A stretch of 64,000 bases of DNA from Chamaecyparis obtusa (Eukaryota; Streptophyta; Pinopsida; Cupressales; Cupressaceae): assembly GCA_027943335.1 (NCBI GenBank), contig BSBK01003560.1:1265001-1329000 (forward strand), read 5' to 3'. Positions within the stretch are counted from its first letter, which is position 1; the number at the start of each line of letters is the position of its first letter. Both the position numbers and the translations under genes were made by a program. Of this stretch, positions 1 to 11,640 are shown in pieces. The notes beneath the pieces are model-generated. The model was not told the DNA's origin, searched no databases, and saw only the letters and a list, made by a program, of their open reading frames with translations.

Positions 1-1947
1 TCCTGGCACCAATTCTATGCAAAAATCAATATCCCTTTTGGGAGGAATTCCCAAAATCTCAGTTGGATAGACATCCACAAATTCTTGAAGTAAAGGGTGC
101 TCAAGTATATTTTCTCTATCTTCCTTGTCAGTCAAATCATTAACTGATATTGCAAGAAGTTGGCATCCCTTTCTCATGCATTTCTTAAGTTGCATAGATG
201 ATATCATCTGGAGTGAAATAGGTCATTGAATTCCCAAAATTGTGTTGGGCTTACCCAAATCATCCAAGAAATGAATGAGCTTCTTTCTACAATCTATCCT
301 AGCTTCATGAGCTATCAACCAATCCATTCATAGCACAAATCCATATGATCCAAGGGGAATAAATCAAAGATCAACATTGGAAGAGAAAGGTCCTAGTCCC
401 AAGTTGTAACCTTGAACACACAAATCTATTGTCATTTTAGCCCCTAAGGCTAGCTCTACCTACCACTTAACTCCTTGCCCTACTATCGCTAGCCCACACT
501 TTTCTATGAAAGAGGAAGATATGAAGGATTCAGTTTCTCCTAAGTCAAGGAGAATAGAAATAGTTTTACCCTTTAACAAACCTAAAGTTTCTATGATAGT
601 GTTTTGGTGGTCATTTTATCTTTGTTACACTACAACGAACACCCTGTGAGATCGACCGACATCTCCTATTGTTGGTTCTAAAACTGCTTAATTCTGATGG
701 GTGGGGTTTGTGCACTAAGGGCAATGAACTACAATGTGCCCTTGTTGTCCACAAGAATAACACCCAGTGCTTCAACCAAAATTCCTTACAGGAGGAGTAC
801 TAGATTGTTGATAACCTCCTCTATTGAAATTTTGAGATTTTTGGGATTGTGGAGGAGGAATCCTTTGTTGTGTCCAAAAATTGCTTGTGTTCTATGGTTT
901 TTGAAACTTCCCATTACCTTGGTTGTTATTTTGAAATTTATTCCTAGAAAATTTTTGTTCACCCTTGAAACAGGATCGTTGATTATTGGAGTTGGAATTT
1001 CCTTGATCAAAATTTCCCTTAGAACTTGATCCAACATTGAATGTTTGGCCACTAGAATAGACACCCTTTCCTTTGACTTTTCTTTCGACTAGGTATGCCT
1101 TAGTGATGACATCTTAGAGATTCTTGGGTTCTAAGACTGCTACATCTCCTAATATTCGGTCATTCAGACCCCTGATGAAGTGTTGGACAAGAATGGGTAT
1201 GTCATCTCTAAAACCTTAGAAAGGCTTAAGTTCATAGAACTTTCTTTTGTACTCTTCCACCAACATGTTGGATTTCTTGAGGTGGTGAAGTTCTTCTACC
1301 CTTCCTTGCCGCCATTGATTAGACATGAATCAATCCTTAAAGATTTCTAGGAACAATTCCCATGAAACAGTGTTGATGGTGACTTGAAGTTTGTCTTCTT
1401 TCATACACCACCATGTAGATGCAAACTTCCTCAAATTCATAATAGTGCATCTGGCCTTGACATTACTACTAAAAGGGTACATAGAAAAACACCTCTCAAG
1501 GTCGAACAACCAAGTTTCCATAGTAGATCCCCCTTCCTTGCCATAGAAAAGAGGTACCTTGACTTTGAGCAAGTCCCTCATGTGAGTGGTATCCCTATCC
1601 TCAGATTCTTGCATAAATTTCCTTCTCCTAGGGCTCCTATCTCTTTCCCTATCTTGGTGTTGAGCTTGGTTTCATTCTTCAACATTGACTCTATTTTCAA
1701 GGTTGTCGAGTCTATGCAGAAGTTGTTGCATAAGTTGTCTAAGTTGGGCTCCTTCCAAGTCATTACTCTGACTCTCATTTCTATGATTATCTTGATTGGA
1801 TTCTCCCTCATATTCCCCATGGAAACTCCCTAGGAGAGATCTTGAGGAAGACTCTTGAGCTATATCCTTAGCTCTTCCGCAGGTAACAGAAGACATCATG
1901 GAAGAGTGGTGTAATATCAGTTTTAAGTGCAAGTTTAAAAGGAGCAT
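1..1947 (-). pseudogene. gypsy gag-protease-RT start, degenerate
   Basis: Gag would be the capsid/nucleocapsid of the element. The gag core is open at 1614-1330 and contains KVPLFYGKEGGSTMETWLFD and FASTWWCMKED, matching the Retrotrans_gag pattern of a pathogen-free plant gypsy element. The N-terminal part (1947-1672) is in another frame and is Gln/Glu-rich. Downstream on the minus strand, frame pieces read LVEEYKRKFYELKPF and FIRGLNDRILGDVAVLEPKN, also typical gag. A CCHC knuckle CYSCGQQGHIVVHC lies at 762-718. The protease relic reads ILLDLGETESFISSSFIEKC around 556-497, where the family has D-S/T-G, so the active-site loop is changed to D-L-G. At 60-1 the sequence GIPPKRDIDFCIELVPG is the well-known entry of gypsy RT. 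Stops interrupt gag at several points. Function is lost; the family call is firm. Confidence 0.85.
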
Positions 1948-2005
1948 TCAATGTGTTGAAAAGTTTTGAGTTTCAAATGTAAATAGACCTTGAGATCCCA
2001 GTGTA

Positions 2006-2026
2006 GCAACCATGGCTCTGATATGG
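2006..2026 (-). other. primer binding site (initiator Met tRNA type), mutated
   Basis: On the minus strand the LTR end ...ACTCA at 2027 is followed by CCATATCAGAGCCATGG. The usual plant PBS is TGGTATCAGAGC, complementary to the 3' end of initiator tRNA-Met. Here the first three bases differ while ATCAGAGCCATGG matches what is commonly seen after the LTR in gypsy elements. It fixes the LTR border and the strand. Confidence 0.65.
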
Positions 2027-5000
2027 TGAGTATTCCTATGTTATGCTTTTATGTTGGCATTGTGAGATGCACCTAGTTCAGTTGATTCTTGTGTTCATTT
2101 TGAGATTGTTGTTGTGATTATTATTGGTTTCCACCTTGTTTGGATTTTGATGGGATTTTAGAATGTCACTAGGGTTTGTACCTATAGCTACTCGATTCTA
2201 ATTATGTTATGAAGTTATTTTGTGAGTATGCATGTGATGTGGTCTATGGTTTCACTATGTGATGCATTTGACTACCACACTTTATTTAAGTTACTATAGC
2301 ATTTTTTATTCATTTGTTACATTATGATGTTATTTATATTTTAATCATAGAGATACTTTTTATTATTTAATTATCAACATGAGGAGATGCATTAATGACT
2401 TCATTATTTTGATTGCCAGTATCTTAGCTGTGATAGATGGATAGATTATGGTGTTTTAGTTTGATCATATATGCATGATGATGCTATTGATGTGACATTA
2501 TTCTTTATGATGATGTATGGATTATTTTGTACTCGAGAATATTGATTTATGCTATCATGATGATGATATTGGACTCATTGATTATATTATTCTTTGATGT
2601 CGTGGATATATCAATTATGCACTTTTGGTGATTTATGCTCATATAGCCATAAAATGATTATTGAAATACTTTTAATTTAAATGCAAATGTTATGTAATTA
2701 TATGATGTGTATCTCTATACCACACCACTTCTATGCATTTTTCCCTTGGTGTCGGTATGAAGTGAGACATAATCTTAGTCACTCATTTGTGAGATCCACA
2801 TAATGTCTCATTCTACTTCATTATTAATTTAGACATCTTCATTGATATTATATGTGATTTGACTATTGATAGATGATGTGTAGTTGCACTTGATGTTTTC
2901 ATGTTATAAAGAACAAGTACCAAGAATATTCATCCTAATCTACAAGAATCGAGTGTGTTCCTATGTCCCTAGTAGTGGCACCAAGAGATAGTAACTTTGA
3001 CCTTGGATACTGAGTCAATGTCATCCTTGTACATGGATGGTGTTTTTGTGTTATATTATTATCCCTCTGGTATATGTTGGTAAATCCAAACTTCATGATG
3101 CATTATGTGATTAGACCCATGAGTGTGTATGTGCATTTAGAGCTCCGCAGTTCTCATGAAAGGTTTTTATTTATAATGTGTATGGGGATTTTTATTTTTA
3201 ATTTTTAATTACCAGCTAATTTGTTGTAGTTGGATTCCAAATGTATCGAATTGATTTAATTATTTAAATAATCATTTTTATAAGTCACTTTGGAAAAGTG
3301 GTTATATTGGCAAAAAGTGAGTTAATTCTCACTTCAAATTTTATGTTTTATGTGATTTTGAGATTTTTGCTCCAAACCTTCCTGGAGAAAAATCACAATT
3401 TTCTCGTTGTGTGAGATTCGGGTATTGTATTTTTATGAGGGGTGGCTCGTTGGATTTTTTCCATGATTCCTTAGCTTTGCTGAATATTTCAGCCCATTCG
3501 GTGAAGTCTTCAATTTCTTCCCTATTTTCCAATTTTTCCCTCATTCATGAGAGGTCGGGCATTCTTGATCTTTTTAAAATTTTTTTTTCTTTTCAAGTAT
3601 AATAAATTGCATTAGTTACGTGGGTTGAGAATTAACATTCTCCCACAATCTTATGTGTCTTCGTTGTCTGGTTGGTTGGGTATGAGCATTTTTATATTTC
3701 CATGTTTGGGGTTTGATGTTTTCACACCATTATGCTTCCAAATTTTGTGTGTGTGCTCAAATTTTATATTTTATTAGATTTTTGGAAGTTTGGGCATAAA
3801 ATAGGAAATGGGTTTTAATTTTTTTATTTATGTGAAGTTTGAATTTTGGTTGTTTTTATGTTTTACTCCTTTTGCATGCCACCTGGATTTCATCCTAGAA
3901 CTGTTGGGCATGAATGAGTGGGAATTATTTATAATATTCCATGTTTACTTCATGATTTCAAAGACAAAATGGTTATAGGACATTCCAATTTATTTAAAAC
4001 ACAATCTGAATAAGCCTTGTTGGATTATTTTTGCTGATTTTCACCCCTGACATAAATTGTCAAAATTTTGGGGCTTTTGGTTATTTTGAATTTGAGAGTC
4101 TCCCTCTTGTTCTAAAAATATGTATGGTGTATTCCATGGGAATATGAGCTCTTGGCATAGTGGCCAATCGAGTGGTGTTCCTTTTATGTTGGCTTCGTGA
4201 GCAAATCTGTACTCCTGGTAAGTGCCTAGTTGAGTAGCCTTATGCATTTTCTTGCACTGTGCTTTATGTGGATTTGATTTGGTGCTTAATTTGAGATCAC
4301 ACCTTGATTACATGAGGGAGATGTTTGAGGCCCCCTCATGAGAACATTGAGTGTTTCTTAATGGGATCTTGCGAGACCCGTACTCTAAGATTGAGGCCAA
4401 TTGAGTCCCTTGTCTATTTTGGGGTTTATGGCTTGCTTTGTGGTGTTTCGATTTATCACCTCATTGCTTAACAAGAGGTTTTTATGCTTGGGTAGAGTGT
4501 GGATTGGCTTCTCACACGTACCTTGGCTTGTAAGTGGTTTATTCTAGTAACGTGGAGAAGTAGTTAACAAGTGAAAACATAATTAATTTAATAGGATTAA
4601 AACTTAATAAAAAGTATAATTGACTACCTGGTCATCTAAGAGTGTTGATCAAAGACATAGTATCTAGCCACCTATGGGTGTTGATCAAAGATACATTCTG
4701 AGCCTAGCTATCTATGGACGTTGATCAAAGACTTGATGCAACTTGGGCTACTATGAGCCAAGTAATGATACTCCATTAGAGTCCCTACATGTTAGCCTAT
4801 ATAGCTCTGAGTAGTGACCCTAAGATTTTGCATTGTAGATATACTCAGACTATAGTTTTGTCCTTGATTCAATAACTTTATTCACATGTGTGTAGATTAT
4901 CTTTTGTGTGATTTCACTATGGTTGTGGTCAGGTTACTATCTCAATGAGCATGGTGGGGTGGTCTTGTGTGTTCCACATGGTAGGGTGGTGTTGCAAATC

Positions 5001-6399
5001 TATACCACAACTAAGGACTAGTATACAGAGATAGACTTCCTCTAGTTGTAGGACTCAGAGCTTGATATCTCATCCCATCTTGTTGGTTCATTTTATGCAC
5101 TTGTATCACATGATGCTCTCATTTTATAGCCTAGTTCACTATATGTATTTTGATGTAATTGAGTGTCTATGGCCTTGATATTTGTGTATCTAGTACTCCC
5201 TAGTGTGGAGCTAAATGCTTTTAGGTCGTACATTGGAGTAGACATAGATTTAATTTTGTTTCCTTTCATTTTTTGGTTAAGCCTCTAGATCAACATCTGT
5301 GTCTTATCATGGACGCTTGTGCAAACTAGCGTCTTTGTCTAGGGATTGACACCTCCACCTCTCTGGATTGAGACTTTTATCTTAGAAAGTATTTTTCTAT
5401 GGATTGACGTCTGTGCAGATCCATGTCTATGCAGATCAACATCTCCTCTAGTTGATTAATGTCTCTGCTTACTAGTCTGAGACTTGTTTTCTTATAATTT
5501 CACCAATCATGAATTTATGTCTCCATTGATTGGCCTCTCTACAACCAAATCAATATCTTTTCCTACCTTCAACGTCTCCACCCAGTTTGTTTTTGTAATT
5601 AGTTTTAGGAGTTGGGTGATGTTCTTAGGATTTTGAGTTGGTTCCTTGAGTATGCTTGGGTGTCCTTCAGGCCCTGACAAGCCAATTTCAACACCAAGAC
5701 CATACATAAAATGTAACATTTAAGCATAAGTTATTTCCTTATATTTAAGTTAAATTTATATATACTTTTAGGATGTCCAAGAGTGGTTTCAACTTCATAG
5801 GAGTTAAGGTAAAGATTATGTATTTTGAGTGTTTTAGGAATTTTAGACTTAGTCAAATTTTAGGAATCAACATATTGTCTTTAGCATGATTCCTAGTGGA
5901 CTATTGATTGTAACCTTAATCCCTTTACTTGTGTATAATTGTTTGAGGATCGTTTCTTATTGTGTTATTTATGCTATTGTTAGTTGGTAATTAAAATGTA
6001 TGTTTAACCATGTAAGGAACATTTAATTTGGGCTTAAAATTAATATCAATTATATGAATTGAGGATGGAAATTAGTCTCCTCCTAGTGTAGCCACGATTT
6101 CTTGCTAGCCTTTCCTCTTTTGGTTCATGGATGATGTCTGAATCCTTAAAGGGATATCTTGGGAACGTGTAATCTCCCTTCTAGGTATGTGGTTGTTGGT
6201 GGCTTGGGAACCTTTGGAAGTGTTTGTAAGACTTCTACTTGTGTATGAACATGTGACATTTGTGTTATCATCTTGAGATGCTTATTTGATGCACTTGATT
6301 ACTTGATTCTCATGTTATGTTATCTTGTAATTCAAAAAAATAAAATCAAGTACATGTTTTACCCCTTTGGTTCCTAGGGTTCCTAGGTGGGGCATTACA
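2027..6399 (-). repeat. long gypsy LTR (4.37 kb)
   Basis: No protein-coding domain is visible here; it reads as LTR sequence between the TG end at 6399 (minus strand) and the CA end at 2027. Part of it (about 3150-3520 and 4100-4200) is recognisably similar to 37154-37600, an independent copy of the same LTR family. It contains a short tandem array with gttgatcaaagac (about 4618-4735) and a loose repeat of gattgacgtctgtg-like words (about 5285-5470). LTRs over 4 kb are at the long end for plants; an undetected nested insertion could have lengthened it. Confidence 0.6.
4618..4735. repeat. tandem repeat, three copies of about 45 bp
   Basis: Three imperfect copies end in the shared word gttgatcaaagac (for example tatgggtgttgatcaaagat and tatggacgttgatcaaagac). 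It lies inside the long LTR and has no coding potential. Confidence 0.7.
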
Positions 6400-7424
6400 C
6401 TTTCACATAGATATCCAAAGCTTTCCTTAAATTGGTTGTCTCATTTATTATTGTAATCCTCATTAAGGAAGTGTTATCCACAAATAAAATATGAGGAGGA
6501 GGAAGGCCATGACCCCACTTCTAGCCCTGAATCAATGCTTTCCTAGCTTGACACTTGATAAATTTTTGCAATCCTTCAACCATTAGAATAAATAAATATG
6601 GGGAGAGGGGATCACCTTGTCGGAGACCACTAGCTGCACCAATTAAGCTTGTGGGTTCACCATTGATAAGGACAAAAAAAGAGTATGAAGTAATGTAACT
6701 CATTACCCAATTGGTCCACTCACTTCCAAAGCCAAAGGCAATGATAAATTTTTGTAAGAAACTCCATTTGACCCTATCGTACACTTTAGTCATGTCCAAT
6801 TTTATGAACATAGCCCTCTCCTTAGAGACATCCATAGAATGTACAACTTCAACAGCTAAGATAATCCCATCCAAAATATGTCTCCCAACAACAAAACCTC
6901 CTTTCTCCTTGGAGATTAATTTATTTAGCCATGGATTGATCCTTTTTGCAATCAATTTTGCAATTATTTTATAAGTCATGTTGCATAGAGCTATAGACCT
7001 AAAGGAATCAAGAGAATTGGATCCTTCCTTTTTTGGAATAAGTGCAAGAAAAGTAGCATTAAAGACCTTAAGCATAAGTTTGTTTTTGAAGGCCTCCTGT
7101 ACTACCTCAAAGAGGTCAATCTTAATTATGTCCCAAAATGCTCAAGAAAAACATCTATTGTAAAACCATTTGGCCTCGGAGCTTTACCCTTCTTTATTCC
7201 AAACACTATTGTTTAAATCTTGGATAATTATATGGGCTTAATGAGATCCTCATTCATTTTATTGGTAACTAAGGAAGGAATGCAATCAAGTACTAACCCC
7301 TATTCCACACTACAAGGATCACAGTCCTCTATAAACAAATTCTCAAAGAATCTAGTGGATTCCTGAGCAATCTCCCTATGTGAGGATAGTGGAATCCTTT
7401 CTAAGGAAATGAGAGAAGTGATAG
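6400..7424 (-). pseudogene. L1-like LINE ORF2, reverse transcriptase part
   Basis: The open part 7075-6521 (184 residues) is non-LTR reverse transcriptase: SIALCNMTYKIIAKLIAKRI (residues 27-46), GFVVGRHILDGI (60-71), the first catalytic motif FIKLDMTKVYDRV with Asp94, and SGLRQGDPLSPYLFIL (149-164). Upstream on the same strand, KGKAPRPNGF and SSHREIAQESTRFFENLF continue the domain across frameshifts. After an in-frame TAG at 6518-6520 the reading continues to HILFVDNT, which is the family's F-A-D-D box changed to F-V-D-N, so one catalytic aspartate is lost. The gypsy LTR cuts it at 6399 and an LTR-like block separates it from its endonuclease part at 8690-9306. The LINE is therefore older than both insertions. 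Confidence 0.88.
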
Positions 7425-8690
7425 TATAGACACCTATAATTATCTCACACCTACAAGCAACAATTATACTAACTCTCTTCTTAATTAATTGAATAATTTT
7501 AATTATTTAACTAAACCACTGTCATTCTTCTAATTTAAATTAAAAAATCTAACATTTCCCTCCCTGTTCATAATTAAATATTTTTTAATTAATTAATTAA
7601 TTATTTTCTTCTAATGTTAATTGGATAATTTAATTATTTTATTAATCAATTTCATCCACTTTCATTAAATAATCTTTATTATTTAATTAAATACATTCTT
7701 CTAATTTCTCTCGCAGTTAAGTAATTATTACAAAGTATTTGATTATTCACTTTTTAAAAAAAAACCTCTTCTAAAATAAATAAAATCTTTATTTTATTTA
7801 TTAATTTCATGCACATGAGTTAACTAATTGACTTATTTAACCCATTTCCTCTTTCTTCTCTCATGCACTTTAGTTAAATAATCTTTATTATTTAATTAAA
7901 TATCTTTTTTTATCTTTGTTAGTTGTCACCCATAATTAAATAATTATTTTAATTATCTAATTAGTTAACTAAGTCTTCTCTAATTAATTAAATTCTTGAT
8001 TTATTTAATTAGATTATTTCTTCTAGTCTTCTATAATAAAATATTTATTTAATTATTTATTTTTCACAATTCTAACCAAGTTTTCCATAATAAATAAATT
8101 ATTTAATATTTTTATTCTCCCTCATGCACAACTTAATAATTATTTAATTATTTAATGCTAATTATATTCTTTAGTCTCACCTTTTTAACTCCCATTGACT
8201 AACAATCCATCTCCCTAATCAAGTCAGTCTTCTAAATTAAGCAGTCACTTATTTGTCTAGTCCGTTATCATGCAATCAATTGTATATTCAGCCTTTACTC
8301 ATGCAATCAATTATCTATCAATTAGTCTCCATAATTTATTCAACCAGTCTTGTTAAATTAGTCCTAACCATTCATTACCAAAAATAACCCCTTAATTAGA
8401 AATGTCAATCGAAGTTCAAGAATCTATCAAAGGAGGGTGATTCCTCATAGTTCAAAAACCACAATTCCCAAATCTTTGTGCTATCATTATCAAAGACAAA
8501 ATATGAGAGCCTACACAAAGAAGAGAGAAACAAGCTAGAATTTTGGGTGATATTTTATATTGTTTTATTTGATTATTTTATAATGTTTATATCATGTACT
8601 CTCTTGAATGAGATAGGAATTTGTGTATAGCGTAGGATCTTTTGTGGTTAAATCCTCTAATATATTTAATAAGGGTTATCCTCTTAATTT
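7425..8690 (+). repeat. LTR-like AT-rich insertion in the LINE
   Basis: The LINE reading stops at about 7424 and resumes near 8690-8770 (FFSQYNEG on the minus strand). The block between starts tatagacacctataatt, close to the LTR start TGTAGACACCTAAATCTG at 9307, and is extremely AT-rich with runs such as ttaattaattaatta. It has no coding domain. I read it as a degraded solo LTR of the same broad type as 9307-10443; the right border is approximate and no target duplication is evident. Confidence 0.4.
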
Positions 8691-9306
8691 CTATTTTTCT
8701 CTCATTATAGATATTACTCCCATGTCTTCTATCCTTCATTGTATTATGAAAAAAACTTGATTTTTCATTTCATTCTTGGAGCTAATCAATCAATGTCTTC
8801 TATTTTAAATAAATCTCCTCTCAAAGCTCTCATTCTTCTAACTCCTTCAGCTCATCAACTTCCTCTCTATATAAAACACTAGATAAACCATATTGATCTC
8901 CCTAATTTGGTGGGAAATGTCATCAAATTGTGACTGTGCATTCCTTCTAGTCAAGAAGAGGTTACCAAAAATAATCTATTTGAACTTTTTAGCTTATACT
9001 TTATGTACTACAATTTCTTGAAAAATGAATACATTACAGTACCATAAGCAGGCTTTCCTTTACTCCACTAGTCAAGCATATGATGCTAAAGAGAAGCACC
9101 CCTTAGCCACATAAGTTGAAACTTAAAAGAGGGATTCTTTTTCACTCAAAAATTTGTAGAAAATAAAATGATTTGCGAATGGTTAGAACCTCTCCAATCT
9201 AAAATCTCCAAACTGGTAGTCTACCTACCGGCCACCCAGAAGCAAGATACTAGAAACCTGTCTAATCTTTCATCTATAGCCTCCACTCCACATCTTCTAA
9301 AATTCT
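8690..9306 (-). pseudogene. L1-like LINE ORF2, endonuclease part
   Basis: Minus-strand frame pieces read LDRFLVSCFW, then EILDWRGSNHSQIILF and SFKFQLMWLRG, matching the end of the LINE endonuclease (family: R-L-D-R, a S-D-H catalytic motif, then P-F-R-F-E-x-M-W). The family S-D-H is S-N-H here, a lost catalytic residue. Further along, IDxLAPRMK and KFFSQYNE match the linker before reverse transcriptase. Several stops and frame changes are present. It belongs to the same LINE copy as 6400-7424. The plus-strand LTR element starts at 9307 inside it. Confidence 0.7.
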
Positions 9307-10443
9307 TGTAGACACCTAAATCTGATTACACAATTAAGTGATCTAATTTAGTTCTCCCATAAGTCATTTATTAATTAAATATTATCTATTTAGTTAATTT
9401 GTGTCATCCCCTAGATAATTAATTTAATTAATTAACTATAGCCCAATTAATTATCTAAGTGACAGACCCATATTCTGATAATTAATTAAATCCCTTTCCT
9501 CTATTAATTTAAATTTAAATGTCTTTATGTATTTAAATTAATTCATAAATCCCCCTTTCCTCACATTTGGAATTAAATAATGCATTTAATCCAATTTGAG
9601 CACATCGCTTCTAACTTTAACCCCTAACCAAACTCATCCCAACAACCTAACCTTGAGTTCCTACTCAACCCAACCCATTCACACATACTAATCACCCTTA
9701 ATTAGCTAATCCAAACCTTCACTCATTCTCTCTCCTCCCATCACATCCTCCTAATTCTCCCACTTACCTCCTAATCCAAGCCTAATCACCTCCTAAACAT
9801 TTGCACAATCATAATTGACAGATTAAGAAATCATAACCCAACCCTAATCAACTCTCATGTCACATCCTCACATCCCCTAATTCCTTCACCTCATGTCAAC
9901 CTTAAATGCTCTTATACATCCCTTACACACCCCATCTCCTTCTTACACATTTGTCCCCTATCACATCTCCCAAAATGGTCACATTCCCTCATTTCTTCGA
10001 ACCTCTCCCATTGTGACACTTGTCACAATGAGAGGCATTTGAGAAAGCAAAATCCATGTGCTATCTCTCAAATACATCTTGGCCCTTCTTCATGTTTGCA
10101 TCTCAATCATCCATTTGCCTCTCCTCTTGCCTATAAATTGAGAGCTCCCTTCCTTCATTTTCATCCACCTTCCATGCAAAGTTATAATGCTAATTTGAGA
10201 GCCTAAAAACTACCAAATTACCATTATTATGCCAAAATCCTCCCTCACATTTGAAGCTTGAGAAAGTATCATTGAGCACACATATCCAGTCTTGGACAAA
10301 TCTACAAATCAAGGAGACTTTTTGAGTGGTTTGCACTCTCTTGTTTTAAGTTTTCTTTGTCTAATCTTAAGTGTAATTTTATCTTAGTTTGTGAATGCTT
10401 AAGATTTCTCTAGTATTCTTTACACACTAATTTATTGCTTACA
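9307..10443 (+). repeat. LTR of a plus-strand gypsy-like element
   Basis: The block starts TGTAGACACC, ends CTTACA, interrupts a LINE endonuclease, and is followed three bases later by a PBS-like sequence. A TATA box (ctataaattg, 10131-10140) stands about 310 bp before the end, where a U3/R border would be expected. Length is 1137 bp. The five bases before it are attct. A matching 3' LTR was not found in the window, so the element is truncated. Confidence 0.65.
10131..10140 (+). promoter_or_regulatory. TATA box of the 9307-10443 LTR
   Basis: The sequence ctataaattg is preceded by a C-rich stretch and followed by gagctccc about 15 bp later. Its position late in the LTR is typical of the U3 promoter of a plant retrotransposon. 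Confidence 0.5.
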
Positions 10444-10446
10444 TTT

Positions 10447-10466
10447 TGGCACACCTAGTGGGACCC
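10447..10466 (+). other. primer binding site, Tat/Ogre-like
   Basis: The sequence tggcacacctagtgggaccc lies three bases after the LTR end. It resembles the PBS of large Tat-lineage gypsy elements (T-G-G-C-G-A-C-T-C-C-A-C-T-G-G-G-G) in position and pattern. I cannot name the tRNA with certainty. Confidence 0.45.
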
Positions 10467-11640
10467 ACTTCTAGGGTCATTTCTCCATCTTTTTCATCTA
10501 TTTTGGTTTTGTAAAAACTAACCAATACTAACTTTTTATGTTGTTTAAAGTGTTTTTGCAAGATTTTTGACTATTTTGTAGGTTTGAGGAGGAAGAAATA
10601 ACAGTTGCCCCACTAGTCCCGTGATCAAAATTTACACAGCTCAAAAAAAACAAGTCGGCGGGATTGCGAGTATGGTCGACGAGTTGTGAGTACAGTCAGC
10701 GTGATCGCATTCCCATGAAAAGTTCTATCTTTTGTTTAAAATTCTTCCTTTTGAGTTTTTAAAAATTTACCAGTCCTTGTTACACAGTCTACAAGATTGT
10801 GAACCCGCAATGTGAGAACACGGTTTGACCCTACGAGATTGAGACTTAAAAACTTGTAAGCCACAAGGCCTTTTTTAATACATGTTAGAAGCCTCGAAGT
10901 CTATTCCCGCACAACTAGAAAGCCTTGCGGGATCGTGAGTTGACCCTGTGGGATTGCGACCATGGGTATCAAATTTTAGTGTGAAAAATCATTTTTCTGT
11001 TGTAAGTTTTTTATTTGACAAGCCTGCGGGATCACTTGTACAGTCTGCTAGATTGCATTTTTGTTGCTTGCAAGATTGCAGGTATAGGTGGCAGGATCGC
11101 GAATTATTATTTTAAAAAAAAAATTTACTCACTTTTTTTAGTGCTCTAAAAATAATCTTGTATGTACAAGGGCTAAAATTAACAAGGCAAATCTCTCATA
11201 TCTTAAATTTGGTGCTTAAAAGGAATATAATCAAGTCTTGAATGCTTAAGAGAAAATCAACAAGGCAAATCTCACATTTCATTTTGGTGCTTAAAATCAA
11301 TCAAACACAAATCTTGAATATTAAAAGAGAAGTCACAATTTGCAAACAAAATTCCTTTCAAATCAGTCTATTTTCACTTTTGAAAAAAAAACCCTGCATG
11401 TTCAAAATGAGTGTTTGAAGTTCTAGGATAGAAAATACTTAGTCTAATCTAGGTTCGATTTGGAATGAAAACTTCTTGGCGTGTTTGAAGGAGTGTTTTT
11501 TAACACTTCCTTAAGAGCTCTTTTAATTTTTTGAAAAACCTTGTTAAAATACGTGACGTGAAAACAATTAACTTGTATTTGTATCCTTTCCCCTTGTGTG
11601 TGTGAAAATTGTACCTATTTAGAAAACACAATACATCAGT
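10467..11640 (+). other. untranslated leader with GCGGGATTG-type repeats
   Basis: No coding frame of significance is seen. From about 10650 to 11105 there are at least eight variants of gcgggattgcgagt / gcgggatcgtgag separated by 20-90 bp. From about 11150 to 11340 a second repeat (aacaaggcaaatctcwcat and ttggtgcttaaaa) occurs twice. The region follows a PBS and would be the 5' leader before gag. Gag itself is missing because another element is inserted or joined near 11640. Confidence 0.4.

Larger units (their letters stand above)
1..6399 (-). mobile_element. Ty3/gypsy LTR retrotransposon, 5' half (cut by window edge)
   Basis: Read on the minus strand this is, in order, a 4373 bp LTR (6399 to 2027), a primer binding site, gag, a zinc knuckle, a protease relic and the first residues of reverse transcriptase at the window edge. 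The LTR begins TGTAATGCCCCACC and ends in CA. It is inserted in a LINE reverse transcriptase, whose reading continues directly at 6400; the 5 bases ctttc (6400-6404) would be one copy of the target duplication, the other lying outside the window. The coding part has several stops and frameshifts, so the element is dead. The other LTR and the rest of pol must lie to the left. Element identity is secure from the coding motifs; the exact LTR borders rest on TG/CA ends, the PBS and the LINE junction. Confidence 0.8.

Noticed and set aside
2006..2026. tRNA gene fragment at the ATCAGAGCC word
   Set aside because: Only the PBS-sized complement is present; no cloverleaf or internal promoter. The same applies to 62281-62298.
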